Shown piece after piece: positions 1-7,544 of a DNA stretch of 32,992 nucleotides; positions within the stretch are counted from its first letter, which is position 1; each line of letters opens with the position of its first letter. The stretch comes from Lacticaseibacillus songhuajiangensis (GTDB lineage Bacteria; Bacillota; Bacilli; Lactobacillales; Lactobacillaceae): assembly GCF_003946025.1 (NCBI RefSeq), contig NZ_RHNR01000037.1, forward strand, positions 1 through 32,992, given 5' to 3'. The translations under genes were made by a program, and so were the position numbers. Under the pieces are notes generated by a model, which saw only the letters and a program-made list of their open reading frames with translations, ran no database searches and was not told where the DNA came from.

Positions 1-132
1 CGCGTAGCCCTCAATCGCGGAATCCAAGCGCACCCGCGCCGGAGTTGCCAACCACCGCCTTACGGCGGTATGAAAACGGCTTAAAGTGCAAAGCGCGCCC
101 TTGCGGGCGCGGACTTACACTGACGGACAGCG
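1..132 (-). repeat. Dispersed structured intergenic repeat, copy 1 (partial)
   Basis: Read on the minus strand, this stretch aligns with the copy at 32749 from a shared start GCTGTCCGTCAG. Shared blocks include CCGTTTTCATACCGCC, GGCGGT and GGCAACTCCGGCG. It contains hairpin GCGCCC-GCAA-GGGCGC (about 94-110) and hairpin ACCGCC-GTAA-GGCGGT (about 54-69), both closed by GNRA-type loops. The copy is cut by the window edge. No coding potential is apparent. The remaining 133-322 is AT-rich leader for the next gene, with TATAAT-like (about 265-270) and TATACT-like (about 295-300) boxes but no convincing -35. Confidence 0.75.
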
Positions 133-322
133 ACAGTAGCGTGGCCTCGAACGTTTAGGTTATTATATTGAGTAATCTGCCTGTCACATTTGATTAGCAG
201 TGTGCACCAATGAATATGACGATAATTTTGGGCAAAAGGTGCGCAGCGGCGCGGCTTTCGCATTTATAATTCATAGTTTGTTCAAAATTGGCTTCTATAC
301 TGTTTAACAACGGGGTGACAAA

Positions 323-1072
323 ATGCGTTTTATTGAACGAATTATCATGGGTTTGGGTTATCACAAGCGTGTTCACCTGCTTACCCTGCTTAGCGCGATT
401 CTTTTCACCGCAGCCGGTCTGTTTTTCCAAACCAACCTGCGGCTCGAAAACCTCAGCGCGAGCAACTTCTCAAAACATCTGAATCAATTCTCGCCGCAAG
501 CCGTCAGTGCGGTCAGTCGGGCGAGCAAGGCTGTAACCAATGCCCACCGTCTGCAGCAACAAGCGTACATGCTGGGCTTCTGGATTGCACTGGCTGTCTT
601 CATCGTGCTCACCATCATCATTGCCATCACCATGATGAAGACCCGTCGCGGCGAAGCAACCGCCTACCTGCTAGCCGACCGGACCAAGACTGATATTTCA
701 CTGCAGTCAGCGCTCGAGTCGCTCATTGCATTCGTTGTCGGGTTTTCCGCGACCACCTTGCTGAGCCTCATTCACACTAACTACTTCTCAAATCTGATTG
801 CGCATTTAAATCGGCAGGCGTTCGCCCGCAAGTTTGTTGCACTTGACGGCTTAAAGCTGAAAGCCGCCAGCAAGCAGCTCACAAAGCTGTTCACGGGCAA
901 AATTACCGACTTTAACCTTCATGGTTTGCTGTATGGTCGCGGTCAAGCCGATCACTTGCTTGATGGTCTGAGCGGGTACACGGTGACCTTCGCGTTCGGA
1001 TGTGCCGCGGTGCTCCTCATTCACTTCTTCATTGCGTTCATGCACACCTACCGCATTCAAAAATCACTTTAG
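323..1072 (+). CDS. Small FtsX-like four-TM membrane protein, probable ABC permease relative
   Basis: A 249-residue membrane protein of unknown substrate. Predicted helices lie near residues 18-36, 86-104, 131-150 and 221-242, with an outer loop of about 50 residues after the first helix and a second of about 70 residues before the last. The segment after helix 2 (KTRRGEATAYLLADRTK) resembles the cytoplasmic turn of FtsX/MacB permeases (ERRYEIGVLLSLG in the permease at 31131-32597), so the FtsX-like topology is the best guess. It is much smaller than typical MacB-type permeases. The start ATG is preceded by GGGGTGA. A degenerate ABC-ATPase-like gene follows 36 bp downstream, supporting a two-gene unit. 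The function cannot be assigned beyond that, and the family call is an inference. Confidence 0.6.
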   Translation: MRFIERIIMGLGYHKRVHLLTLLSAILFTAAGLFFQTNLRLENLSASNFSKHLNQFSPQAVSAVSRASKAVTNAHRLQQQAYMLGFWIALAVFIVLTIIIAITMMKTRRGEATAYLLADRTKTDISLQSALESLIAFVVGFSATTLLSLIHTNYFSNLIAHLNRQAFARKFVALDGLKLKAASKQLTKLFTGKITDFNLHGLLYGRGQADHLLDGLSGYTVTFAFGCAAVLLIHFFIAFMHTYRIQKSL

Positions 1073-1108
1073 CTTTTTAACCTCTGGTCAAGAAAGGAGA
1101 CGCTCGTT

Positions 1109-1669
1109 ATGTTCTTTAAAGCAAAAACCCTTGGTGGTGGTCGCATTAACACCGCCTTCAATGAACCGGGCGTCTACTTTGTGGCCGCACCCAATGCTGA
1201 GACTGCCGAAAAACAGATTCGTACCTACGGGCGCACGCTCGGCCAGACCGAAATCGGCCATAATTTCGGCTATATCAGCAGCAATTCCGCACTCGTCCCG
1301 TATCTCAACGTGAAGGCGAACCTGTTCATCCAGGGGCGCGAGCACGACCTCGATATTCTGCCGCGCTTCATGCTGGACGACCCCCTGTTTCTTGGGCAGA
1401 ATTCTCGTGCACTCACGCCTGTTGGCCGCTTGTACGTCGAGTTCTACCGCAATGTTCTCGGCGGCAAGCGCTACATCGTGATTGCGGACTTACTGCACGC
1501 GATGACGCGCGCTACCGTCAACAAACTGCTGACAGACTTCGGCGAAACCGCGCAGCATCTTGGTATCAGCGTACTGCTGTTCACAAGCGACGACACCCTG
1601 ATTCGCGATCATCCGGGACGCGCGTTCGCTGCGGCACCAGAACTGCTGGAAACGGATCAGGCCGGCTAA
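1109..1669 (+). CDS. Degenerate ABC-transporter ATPase-like protein
   Basis: A 186-residue soluble protein whose order of segments follows an ABC nucleotide-binding domain while the catalytic motifs are lost. VYFVAAPNAETAEKQI stands where the Walker A loop (GPNGxGKST) belongs. FGYISSNSALVPYLNVKANL matches the Q-loop region. ALTPVGRLYVEFYRNVL replaces LSGGQxQRVAIARAL. RYIVIADLLHAM replaces the Walker B LLxADEPT, and VLLFTSDDTLI replaces the H-loop VTHD. It would not be expected to hydrolyse ATP normally. At 186 residues it is shorter than the usual 220-250. It has a strong AAGGAG site and follows an FtsX-like membrane gene, so it may be a regulatory or structural partner. This assignment is an inference from motif order, not a database match. 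Confidence 0.55.
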   Translation: MFFKAKTLGGGRINTAFNEPGVYFVAAPNAETAEKQIRTYGRTLGQTEIGHNFGYISSNSALVPYLNVKANLFIQGREHDLDILPRFMLDDPLFLGQNSRALTPVGRLYVEFYRNVLGGKRYIVIADLLHAMTRATVNKLLTDFGETAQHLGISVLLFTSDDTLIRDHPGRAFAAAPELLETDQAG

Positions 1670-1691
1670 AGTCCCGGAATGAATTTTGGCC

Positions 1692-1722
1692 AAAAAAAGA
1701 AGCGCTGAATATTCAACGCTTC
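1692..1722 (-). terminator. Rho-independent terminator of ssrA
   Basis: On the minus strand the hairpin GAAGCGTTGAA-TA-TTCAGCGCTTC (one G-U pair) is followed by seven T. It lies 13 nt beyond the tmRNA 3' end. There is no T run on the plus strand, so it is not an obvious terminator for the gene ending at 1669. Confidence 0.9.
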
Positions 1723-1735
1723 ACTAGTGCTGGTA

Positions 1736-2100
1736 TGGAGGTGAGGGGAATCGAACCCCTGTCCACCGACCCCACCAACACGCAGATCTACACTCATAGT
1801 TGCCCTATTTGGATTTAGCACGGTGGGCGCGCCGGGTAGCAAGGCTAACCCCACGGTGCGAACCTGATTAGCTCTTGTTAGCACCTCAGGTGGCTGGCAC
1901 TAACCGTAGCCCAATTAATTTGAGACCCAGGTCCGACCCTTGGGCGAAATCGGTTGGATCACGCTTAGCTACTTATTAGGCAGCGAGGGCGTAAGAGTTT
2001 TCGTTCTTTGCAGTTAATAAACTGTGCCGTTGATGACGAAGCCGAGCCCTCCGGAGTGCACCACATGCGTGGATGCCGATGTCGAGACCATTACACCCCC
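1736..2100 (-). ncRNA. ssrA: tmRNA (ssrA)
   Basis: tmRNA rescues stalled ribosomes and tags the unfinished protein for proteolysis. The 5' end GGGGGTG (2100-2094) pairs with CACCTCC at the 3' end (1743-1737) to form the acceptor stem, and the T arm GGTTCGATTCC is present. The resume codon begins at 2011 and the reading frame gives AKNENSYALAA followed by TAA at 1976-1978, ending in the ALAA degron. The discriminator A is at 1736 and the next genomic bases are TACCA, so the terminal CCA is not encoded and must be added by the CCA enzyme. The length is 365 nt, normal for the one-piece form. Confidence 0.97.
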
Positions 2101-2117
2101 GACAATGTGCAAACCAT

Positions 2118-2146
2118 ACATTAGCATCAATTTTTCGCTTTGTCAA
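2118..2146 (-). promoter_or_regulatory. ssrA promoter
   Basis: A consensus -35 TTGACA (2146-2141), a 17-nt spacer and TAATGT (2123-2118) preceded by TGC (extended -10). The mature tmRNA starts 17 nt after the -10 box, leaving a short leader for RNase P to remove. Confidence 0.9.
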
Positions 2147-2167
2147 AAGCGTTGTAGGCGCTACAAT
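2140..2167 (+). promoter_or_regulatory. Candidate promoter of the two-component operon
   Basis: TTGTCA (2140-2145), a 16-nt spacer and TACAAT (2162-2167). The spacer and -10 include the inverted repeat TTGTAG-GCG-CTACAA (2152-2166), a possible operator. The -35 overlaps the divergent ssrA -35. Confidence 0.55.
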
Positions 2168-2250
2168 GAGAGCAAAGGTCGCATTCTGCGTTAACATTTT
2201 TCTACTTGGAGAGTAATATCGCGATTACAGCGAAAAAAGGAAGGTTTTTT

Positions 2251-2973
2251 TTGAAAATTCTGATGATTGAAGATAACCAGTCCGTTGCCCAAATGATGGG
2301 CATGTTCTTCCAGAAGGAAAAATGGGAGTACGCCAATGCTTACGACGGTGAAGATGGCCTCGCCCAATTCAAGGAAGCACCCGACGATTGGGACATCATC
2401 ACACTGGACCTGAACCTACCCAAGATGGACGGCATGGAAGTCGCCCGCCACATCCGTGAAATTAGCCGGACAGTGCCACTGATCATGCTGACCGCCCGTG
2501 ATAGTGAAAGCGATCAAGTGCTGGGGCTGGACATTGGGGCTGACGATTACGTCACCAAGCCCTTCTCCCCAATGACCCTGATTGCCCGCATCAAGGCTCT
2601 GCACCGGCGCGTGGACATTCAAGAAGTACCCGCAGCAGCTGCAGAAGAGGCCGATGACGACTTTGATGTTAGCACCAAGCACTTCCGGCTCAGCACCAAG
2701 ACCCGGGAGGCTTACTTGGATGATCAGCAGATTGAAGGGCTGACACCAAAGGAATTTGACCTTTTGCGCACCCTCGCCCGCAACCCCAAGCAGGTCTTCT
2801 CGCGTGAACAACTACTCCAGCTGGTCTGGGAATACGAATACTATGGTGACGAGCGTACGGTGGACGCCCACATCAAAAAGCTGCGGCAAAAGATCGAAAA
2901 AGCCGGCCCTCAGGTCATCCAAACCGTTTGGGGTGTCGGTTACAAGTTCGATGATTCGGAGCTCGATAAATAA
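2251..2973 (+). CDS. OmpR/PhoB-family response regulator
   Basis: A 240-residue two-domain regulator. The receiver domain (about 1-120) has the acidic pair E7-D8, phosphoacceptor D53 in TLDLNLPKMDG, the LTARD switch region and the TKPF lysine. The C-terminal winged helix (about 145-238) includes LTPKEFDLLRTLARNP and ERTVDAHIKKLRQKI and ends VWGVGYKF. I chose the TTG at 2251 because AAAGGAAGG sits 6-7 nt upstream and it gives the canonical start MKILMIEDN. A TTG 45 bp upstream is in frame but has no ribosome binding site. The kinase gene follows with no gap. The regulon is unknown and I cannot assign a specific named system. Confidence 0.93.
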   Translation: MKILMIEDNQSVAQMMGMFFQKEKWEYANAYDGEDGLAQFKEAPDDWDIITLDLNLPKMDGMEVARHIREISRTVPLIMLTARDSESDQVLGLDIGADDYVTKPFSPMTLIARIKALHRRVDIQEVPAAAAEEADDDFDVSTKHFRLSTKTREAYLDDQQIEGLTPKEFDLLRTLARNPKQVFSREQLLQLVWEYEYYGDERTVDAHIKKLRQKIEKAGPQVIQTVWGVGYKFDDSELDK

Positions 2974-4446
2974 ATGAAGCTTATTTATCAGCAAATGCTG
3001 AGTTTCCTGGCGATGATTATTGTTGCCCTCTCCGTTGTGTCCCTGCTATTTATTCAAACCACCAGTAACAACGCCTGGGAGAATAATTTTCGCCAGCTCG
3101 CCAATTACACCACCACCATTGAACAAAACGCCATCCTCAGCGACGGCACAATGAACAACGCCTTCCTCGATAACAGTGAGCAAATCCTGTCTGGCCAGCG
3201 CATTCAGTTCGTCATTTACGATTCCAAGAACTGGACCCGCTACCCCCAAACTTCTAGTCAGGGTATCTCCAGTACCTACTGGAAAAAACTCAAAAAAGGC
3301 GAAGACGTAAACCTGCGCACCTCCGTCCGGGTGCCGGATCGCAATGGTAAAGGCACCTGGCGCACCCAAAACATGACCATTTACTACCGGCCAATTTTCT
3401 ACTCCGGTAAGCTGGCCTATGTAATTGGCGCGCTCTCCCCCGTTGACACCATCCAGGCCTCCATCAACAAGACGGAGCGCAACGTGTTCATCGGGTTCGT
3501 GATTTCCGCCATCGCCGCCATTATACTGAGCTACTTCCTGGCCCAGTACCAAGTACGCAAAATTAACCGCCTGCGCCGTGCGACACATGAAATCGCTCAA
3601 GGCAATTATGACGTGAAGATTAAGAAGACCGGGAACGACGAAATCAGCGAACTCGCCAATGACTTCGGCGAAATGACCACCTCTTTGCAAGAAAGCCAAG
3701 AGGAAATCAAACGGCAAGAAGACCGGCGCCGCCAGTTCATGGCCGACGCCGCGCACGAAATGCGCACCCCGCTAACCACTATCAACGGTTTGCTCGAGGG
3801 TCTCGCCTACGATGCGATTCCTGAAGACATGCGCGCCAAGAGTATCGAACTGATGCGCAGTGAGACCAACCGCCTCATTCGCCTCGTGAATGAAAACCTG
3901 GACTACGAAAAGATTCGTAGCAACCAGATTGTCTTGATGCGTAACACCTTCAACGCCAGCGACGACCTCAATAACGTGGCCAGCCAGCTGCAAAAGAAGG
4001 CGGATGAAGCCGGCGACACCATCACGGTCAATACGCCAGCTGAATTACCCGTCTACGCGGACCACGACCGTTTCGTCCAGGTCATCTTCAACATCATGCA
4101 AAACGCGATTCAGTTCACCCAGAACGGATCAATCACGGTTACCGGGCGGCGTGCTTATCACCAGTCCGAATTCGTAATTAGTGATACTGGGATTGGGATG
4201 ACTGAAGAGCAGGTCAAGAACATCTGGGAACGCTACTACAAGGCAGATCCTTCCCGTAAGAACACAAAGTACGGTGAATCCGGACTCGGGATGGCCATCG
4301 TGCACCAGCTCGTCCAAGTGCACGGCGGAACCATTAAAGTCGATAGCACTGAGGGTAAGGGCACGACCTTCACGGTCACCTTCCCTGATGAAGACACCGC
4401 ACCTAAGAAAACAAACGAAGCGGCTGACAAGAACAGTCAGGCGTAA
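2974..4446 (+). CDS. Membrane sensor histidine kinase
   Basis: A 490-residue kinase partner of the preceding regulator; its ATG follows the regulator's TAA directly, implying translational coupling. Order of parts: TM1 (about 8-28), an extracellular sensor of about 140 residues, TM2 (about 172-192), HAMP (about 193-247), and HisKA with phospho-acceptor H261 in DAAHEMRTPLTT. The ATPase domain has the N box IFNIMQNAIQF (N377), G1 SDTGIGM (402-408) and G2 GESGLGM (434-440). All catalytic motifs are intact. The extracellular domain has no recognisable ligand-binding signature, so the stimulus cannot be stated. The C-terminal tail (about 471-490) is charged and probably disordered. A terminator follows immediately. 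Confidence 0.93.
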   Translation: MKLIYQQMLSFLAMIIVALSVVSLLFIQTTSNNAWENNFRQLANYTTTIEQNAILSDGTMNNAFLDNSEQILSGQRIQFVIYDSKNWTRYPQTSSQGISSTYWKKLKKGEDVNLRTSVRVPDRNGKGTWRTQNMTIYYRPIFYSGKLAYVIGALSPVDTIQASINKTERNVFIGFVISAIAAIILSYFLAQYQVRKINRLRRATHEIAQGNYDVKIKKTGNDEISELANDFGEMTTSLQESQEEIKRQEDRRRQFMADAAHEMRTPLTTINGLLEGLAYDAIPEDMRAKSIELMRSETNRLIRLVNENLDYEKIRSNQIVLMRNTFNASDDLNNVASQLQKKADEAGDTITVNTPAELPVYADHDRFVQVIFNIMQNAIQFTQNGSITVTGRRAYHQSEFVISDTGIGMTEEQVKNIWERYYKADPSRKNTKYGESGLGMAIVHQLVQVHGGTIKVDSTEGKGTTFTVTFPDEDTAPKKTNEAADKNSQA

Positions 4447-4451
4447 ACGAG

Positions 4452-4485
4452 AAAAACCACCGCAGCACGACTGCGGTGGTTTTTT
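4452..4485 (+). terminator. Terminator of the two-component operon
   Basis: The hairpin AACCACCGCAG-CACGA-CTGCGGTGGTT is followed by a T run. The A run on its other side means it could also act on the minus strand. Confidence 0.92.
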
Positions 4486-4493
4486 GCGTCTGC

Positions 4494-4519
4494 AAAAAAA
4501 AAGCCGGCTACCGCCGACT
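4494..4519 (-). terminator. Terminator of the ackA operon
   Basis: Minus-strand hairpin AGTCGGC-GGTA-GCCGGCT followed by about nine T, 7 bp beyond the stop of the small membrane protein gene. Confidence 0.88.
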
Positions 4520-4525
4520 CTCTTA

Positions 4526-4981
4526 TCATCTAATGATGTTCACTGCCCCAGGGCGCATGTGCTGCTCCAAAAAACGCCCGAGTTCGTCCGCGCTCCGGTT
4601 GAAATGCAGGCGACTCACCCGAATGGAACCAACGAATGCTTCAACGACGGTGCCATTCTTATTCACAATGACATCTGCCTTGGTCAGTGCCGACCAAATA
4701 CGGATGGATCCTAAGCCGGCTACCACGGCCCAAGTAGCCAAGCCCTTGCGCCAAAAACCAAAAACCAGCATCATGCCGGCAATAAAAATTCCCGTCATCC
4801 GTGTGTGCAGCGAGCCCGCGTACTGCACCGTCACGAACGTAGTCACCGCCGCAATGGCGAGGAAAAAGATGACCCGCACCCAACTAACCCGTGCCGGAAT
4901 TTTGACTGTGTTCGCGACAAAAAGCGTCACCACAACGGCCACTGCCAGCACCAACATGTACGTCCAGTCTAATAAACTCAT
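4526..4981 (-). CDS. Conserved-type membrane protein downstream of ackA, function unknown
   Basis: A 151-residue protein with three or four hydrophobic segments (about residues 4-22, 33-50, 62-77 and 80-94). A more polar C-terminal half follows (KADVIVNKNGTVVEAFVGSIRVSRLHF), resembling a small PH-like or beta-rich domain. Its ATG overlaps the ackA stop as ATGA, so it is translationally coupled and co-transcribed with ackA. I do not recognise a named family. Tight coupling hints at a membrane-associated role, but no function should be assigned. Confidence 0.75.
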   Translation of the reverse strand: MSLLDWTYMLVLAVAVVVTLFVANTVKIPARVSWVRVIFFLAIAAVTTFVTVQYAGSLHTRMTGIFIAGMMLVFGFWRKGLATWAVVAGLGSIRIWSALTKADVIVNKNGTVVEAFVGSIRVSRLHFNRSADELGRFLEQHMRPGAVNIIR

Positions 4982-6168
4982 TGGCTGACCGTCCAGACGT
5001 CGCGCGCAATCATCAGTTCCTCGTTGGTCGGCACCATCAGCACGCTGATTGGCGAGCCAACCGCGGTCATATCGGTGTCGCCCTTAGCACCGTCGTTCTT
5101 GCTTGCGTCTAGGTGCACGCCGAAAACCTGCAGACCGTCAACAATCCGCTGACGCATCGCACTGTCGGCCTCGCCCATCCCCGCCGTGAAGACAAGCGCA
5201 TCGGTCCCGCCCATTTCGGCGATGTACCCTGCCACGTATTTCACAATGCGGTTAACAAAAATATCAATCGCTAGCTGGGACTCGGGACGACTTTCACGGG
5301 TGTTCTCCACTTCGCGCATATCTGGGGATAAACCCGAAATCCCGTAGACACCAGATTCAGTGTTCAAAATTTTGATGACGTCATCGGGATCGGTGAAATC
5401 CAGTTTCTTCATCAGCATCGCCACCAGTGAAGGGTCGATGTCCCCACTGCGGGTGCTCATCGTGACCCCAGAGACTGGCGTGTAACCCATCGAGGTATCG
5501 TAACTCTTGCCGTTCTTCACTGCGGTAATGGAAACCCCGCTACCCATGTGGAGCACAACCATGTTCAGGTCTTGGATGTCCTTGCCGAGCATTTCCGCCG
5601 CCCGACTCGCCACAAAGCGGACACTAGTCCCGTGGGCACCGTACTTGCGCAGACCAAACTGCTTGTAGTACTTGGTGGGAATGCTGTAGAGGTAGTTCAC
5701 CGGGTCCAAAGAGGTGTGGAAGGAAGTGTCAAACACACCCACCTCGGGTACGCCAGGCAACACGTGCATAAAGGCAGCAATCCCGCGGGCCTCAACTGGG
5801 TTATGCAGTGGGGCAAGCTCGCCTAACTTCTGAATCTGATGCAGCTTTTCGTCATCAATCAGGGTCGAGCAGTTAAAAATTTCGCCCCCAGCAACAACAC
5901 GGTGGCCAACACCACTGATTTCGCTGTAGTCATTGATGATTTTTAACTCCAGAAGCTTCTTGAGTAGCAAGTCCACCGCATCATCGGCACTCTTGATCTC
6001 ACAGTGCAGTTCGTAACGTTCGCCGTTGTTGTAGTTGATGATGAACTTGGAACGCGGCAAACCGAGTCGGTCCACCATGCCCCCCGCCACCAACTTTTCT
6101 TCGGGCATCAGGAACAATTTCCATTTCAGGGTTGAGCTACCAGTATTGACTGCAAGAATTTTAGCCAC
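4978..6168 (-). CDS. ackA: Acetate kinase
   Basis: Interconverts acetyl phosphate plus ADP with acetate plus ATP; this is the final ATP-yielding step of the phosphotransacetylase or phosphoketolase route. At 396 residues it has normal length. Visible motifs: N8 in NTGSSTLKWKLF, R90 in GVGHRVVAGGE, LHNP at 121-124, D147 in FDTSFH, H179 in GAHGTS, and GVSGVTMSTRSGD. The second histidine usual in the AHGTSH motif is valine (V183). The start is GTG at 6168, with GAGGAG nine bases upstream. It lies 20 bp after the methyltransferase gene and overlaps the next gene by ATGA. Confidence 0.96.
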   Translation of the reverse strand: MAKILAVNTGSSTLKWKLFLMPEEKLVAGGMVDRLGLPRSKFIINYNNGERYELHCEIKSADDAVDLLLKKLLELKIINDYSEISGVGHRVVAGGEIFNCSTLIDDEKLHQIQKLGELAPLHNPVEARGIAAFMHVLPGVPEVGVFDTSFHTSLDPVNYLYSIPTKYYKQFGLRKYGAHGTSVRFVASRAAEMLGKDIQDLNMVVLHMGSGVSITAVKNGKSYDTSMGYTPVSGVTMSTRSGDIDPSLVAMLMKKLDFTDPDDVIKILNTESGVYGISGLSPDMREVENTRESRPESQLAIDIFVNRIVKYVAGYIAEMGGTDALVFTAGMGEADSAMRQRIVDGLQVFGVHLDASKNDGAKGDTDMTAVGSPISVLMVPTNEELMIARDVWTVSQ

Positions 6169-6188
6169 GATTAGGTTCTCCTCTTTGC

Positions 6189-7199
6189 TTAGTTAATGTT
6201 CTGCTGGTACCAAGTCCGGACATCCGTGATGAATTCCTGGAAAGCCTTCCGGTCGCTCAGGTCTGGGAACTGTCCGAGCAATACCTGAGTTGCCTGCTTA
6301 CTGCCGGCACCCGGCTTTTGCAAAAGTAGCAGTGACTTCTCAGCTGCTTTGGAGCTAAAGAAATCAGTTGGCATGCCGAGCAGACCTTGGAAGTGGGCGT
6401 GCTGGGCAAGCCAAGTGGTCAGTCCTTTGGACTCGTCCGACTTAAAGACTTCAGTCGGCACGAAGAACAGGCCGAGCCCGCCGGGACGCAGCGCGGGCAG
6501 GGCTTGCTCCATCAGCAAGTGGTGAGCGTAAGAATGACCACTCTTGGCGGCTGTCTCAAACCCTTTTGCTCGTTCGTCAATTGGGTAGTAACCAACCGGT
6601 AAGTCGGAAACAATGGCGTCCAAATCCTTAAACGGCAAGTTGTCGATGGCATCTTGGTGATACAGATCGACATTAATGTCCTGCAGCGCGGCGCTCATGC
6701 TGGCCAGTGCGAGCAGGTTTTCGTTGTTATCGACGGCGTACCCGTGCACCTGCGTGTCGCGTGCCGCGGTCAGTTGGTTCATGACCGCGTAGAGCAAATT
6801 CCCGCTCCCCGCCGCAATGTCCCCAATGCGGTAAGTTGCCGGCATCGTCGGGGTCATGGTACTAATCAGGAAGCTGGCCAGTGTCGCCAGCGCATCCGGC
6901 GTAATCTGCTGATTAGGTTCCAACTGGTCGTGCTCGGCTGCTTTCACCATGACCAGCTGCAGCGCCTGCCGAATTTCATCGGCAGAATAACTGCTCAGAT
7001 CAACCGAAGCAAAAAGTTCTTTCAGTTTTGCTGTCGTTGCGGCATCCGGCACACCGTCTTCCTGCTGGATGTCCCGCGCGTGCATGTCCTCACCGATTTC
7101 AATCAGGGCATCAATCATGCTGGTGTGCAACACGCCATCCAGCAGCGACGTAGCTTGATCCATTACCTTAAATAATGCTTCCAGGTGTTCTTTGGCCAA
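6189..7199 (-). CDS. YtxK-type class I SAM-dependent methyltransferase
   Basis: A 336-residue protein of the N6-adenine-methyltransferase-like family found between comG and ackA in many Firmicutes (YtxK in Bacillus). The N-terminal helical region covers about 1-95. The SAM-binding motif is IAAGSGNLLYAVM (about 128-140), and the motif IV equivalent is SDLPVGYYP (about 193-201), which stands in place of NPPY. The substrate is not established for the family. The start is TTG at 7199, chosen because GGAGG lies about 9 bases upstream and no closer ATG fits. A promoter at 7229-7257 separates it from comGG. Confidence 0.88.
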   Translation of the reverse strand: MAKEHLEALFKVMDQATSLLDGVLHTSMIDALIEIGEDMHARDIQQEDGVPDAATTAKLKELFASVDLSSYSADEIRQALQLVMVKAAEHDQLEPNQQITPDALATLASFLISTMTPTMPATYRIGDIAAGSGNLLYAVMNQLTAARDTQVHGYAVDNNENLLALASMSAALQDINVDLYHQDAIDNLPFKDLDAIVSDLPVGYYPIDERAKGFETAAKSGHSYAHHLLMEQALPALRPGGLGLFFVPTEVFKSDESKGLTTWLAQHAHFQGLLGMPTDFFSSKAAEKSLLLLQKPGAGSKQATQVLLGQFPDLSDRKAFQEFITDVRTWYQQNIN

Positions 7200-7228
7200 A
7201 ATGCCGCCTCCTCGTTTTCAATGAGTAC

Positions 7229-7257
7229 AGTTTACTCAGAAAACGGCACAATTTCAA
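7229..7257 (-). promoter_or_regulatory. Promoter of the methyltransferase-ackA unit
   Basis: TTGAAA (7257-7252), a 17-nt spacer and TAAACT (7234-7229), about 30 nt upstream of the TTG start. This lets ytxK and ackA be expressed independently of the competence operon. No clear terminator lies between comGG and this promoter. Confidence 0.75.
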
Positions 7258-7322
7258 GAGCTTTTATTTTCATTAAGCGCTGTCTTATGAATGAATAGCG
7301 GTTTGTTAAAGCACCAAACTCA

Positions 7323-7544
7323 CTAAGGACGCGCTTTCTTAGAATTCTCAGCACTGTTTTTATTTGCGTGCAGCTGTACCATTAACTGTTCCGTTTTCAA
7401 GCGTTCATCCCTGTATTCACCTTGCCAACGGGCAAATTGCAGTACCAATGCAAAACAGATCATTGTAACAACAATCAGCAAAACAAGCGCACTCACGAGT
7501 GCGCTTGCCTGCCGTCTTTCACTTAACTGCCACCGGTTTAACAT
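7323..7544 (-). CDS. comGG: ComGG-like pseudopilin-associated protein
   Basis: A 73-residue last gene of the comG operon. It has one hydrophobic segment near residues 14-36 (ASALVSALVLLIVVTMICFALV) and a charged C terminus. There is no consensus prepilin cleavage motif, as expected for ComGG, and sequence conservation in the family is low. The call therefore rests mainly on position, size and topology. It overlaps the end of comGF. At 73 residues it is short compared with Bacillus ComGG (about 124), which may be lineage-typical or a truncation. Confidence 0.65.
   Translation of the reverse strand: MLNRWQLSERRQASALVSALVLLIVVTMICFALVLQFARWQGEYRDERLKTEQLMVQLHANKNSAENSKKARP

Noticed and set aside
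2206..2250. Response regulator starting at the upstream TTG (2206)
   Set aside because: It has no ribosome binding site; the TTG at 2251 has AAAGGAAGG at proper spacing and gives the canonical N terminus.
7260..7322. Terminator after comGG
   Set aside because: A weak stem (GTTTG/CAAAC) is present but has no T run, so a rho-independent terminator cannot be supported.
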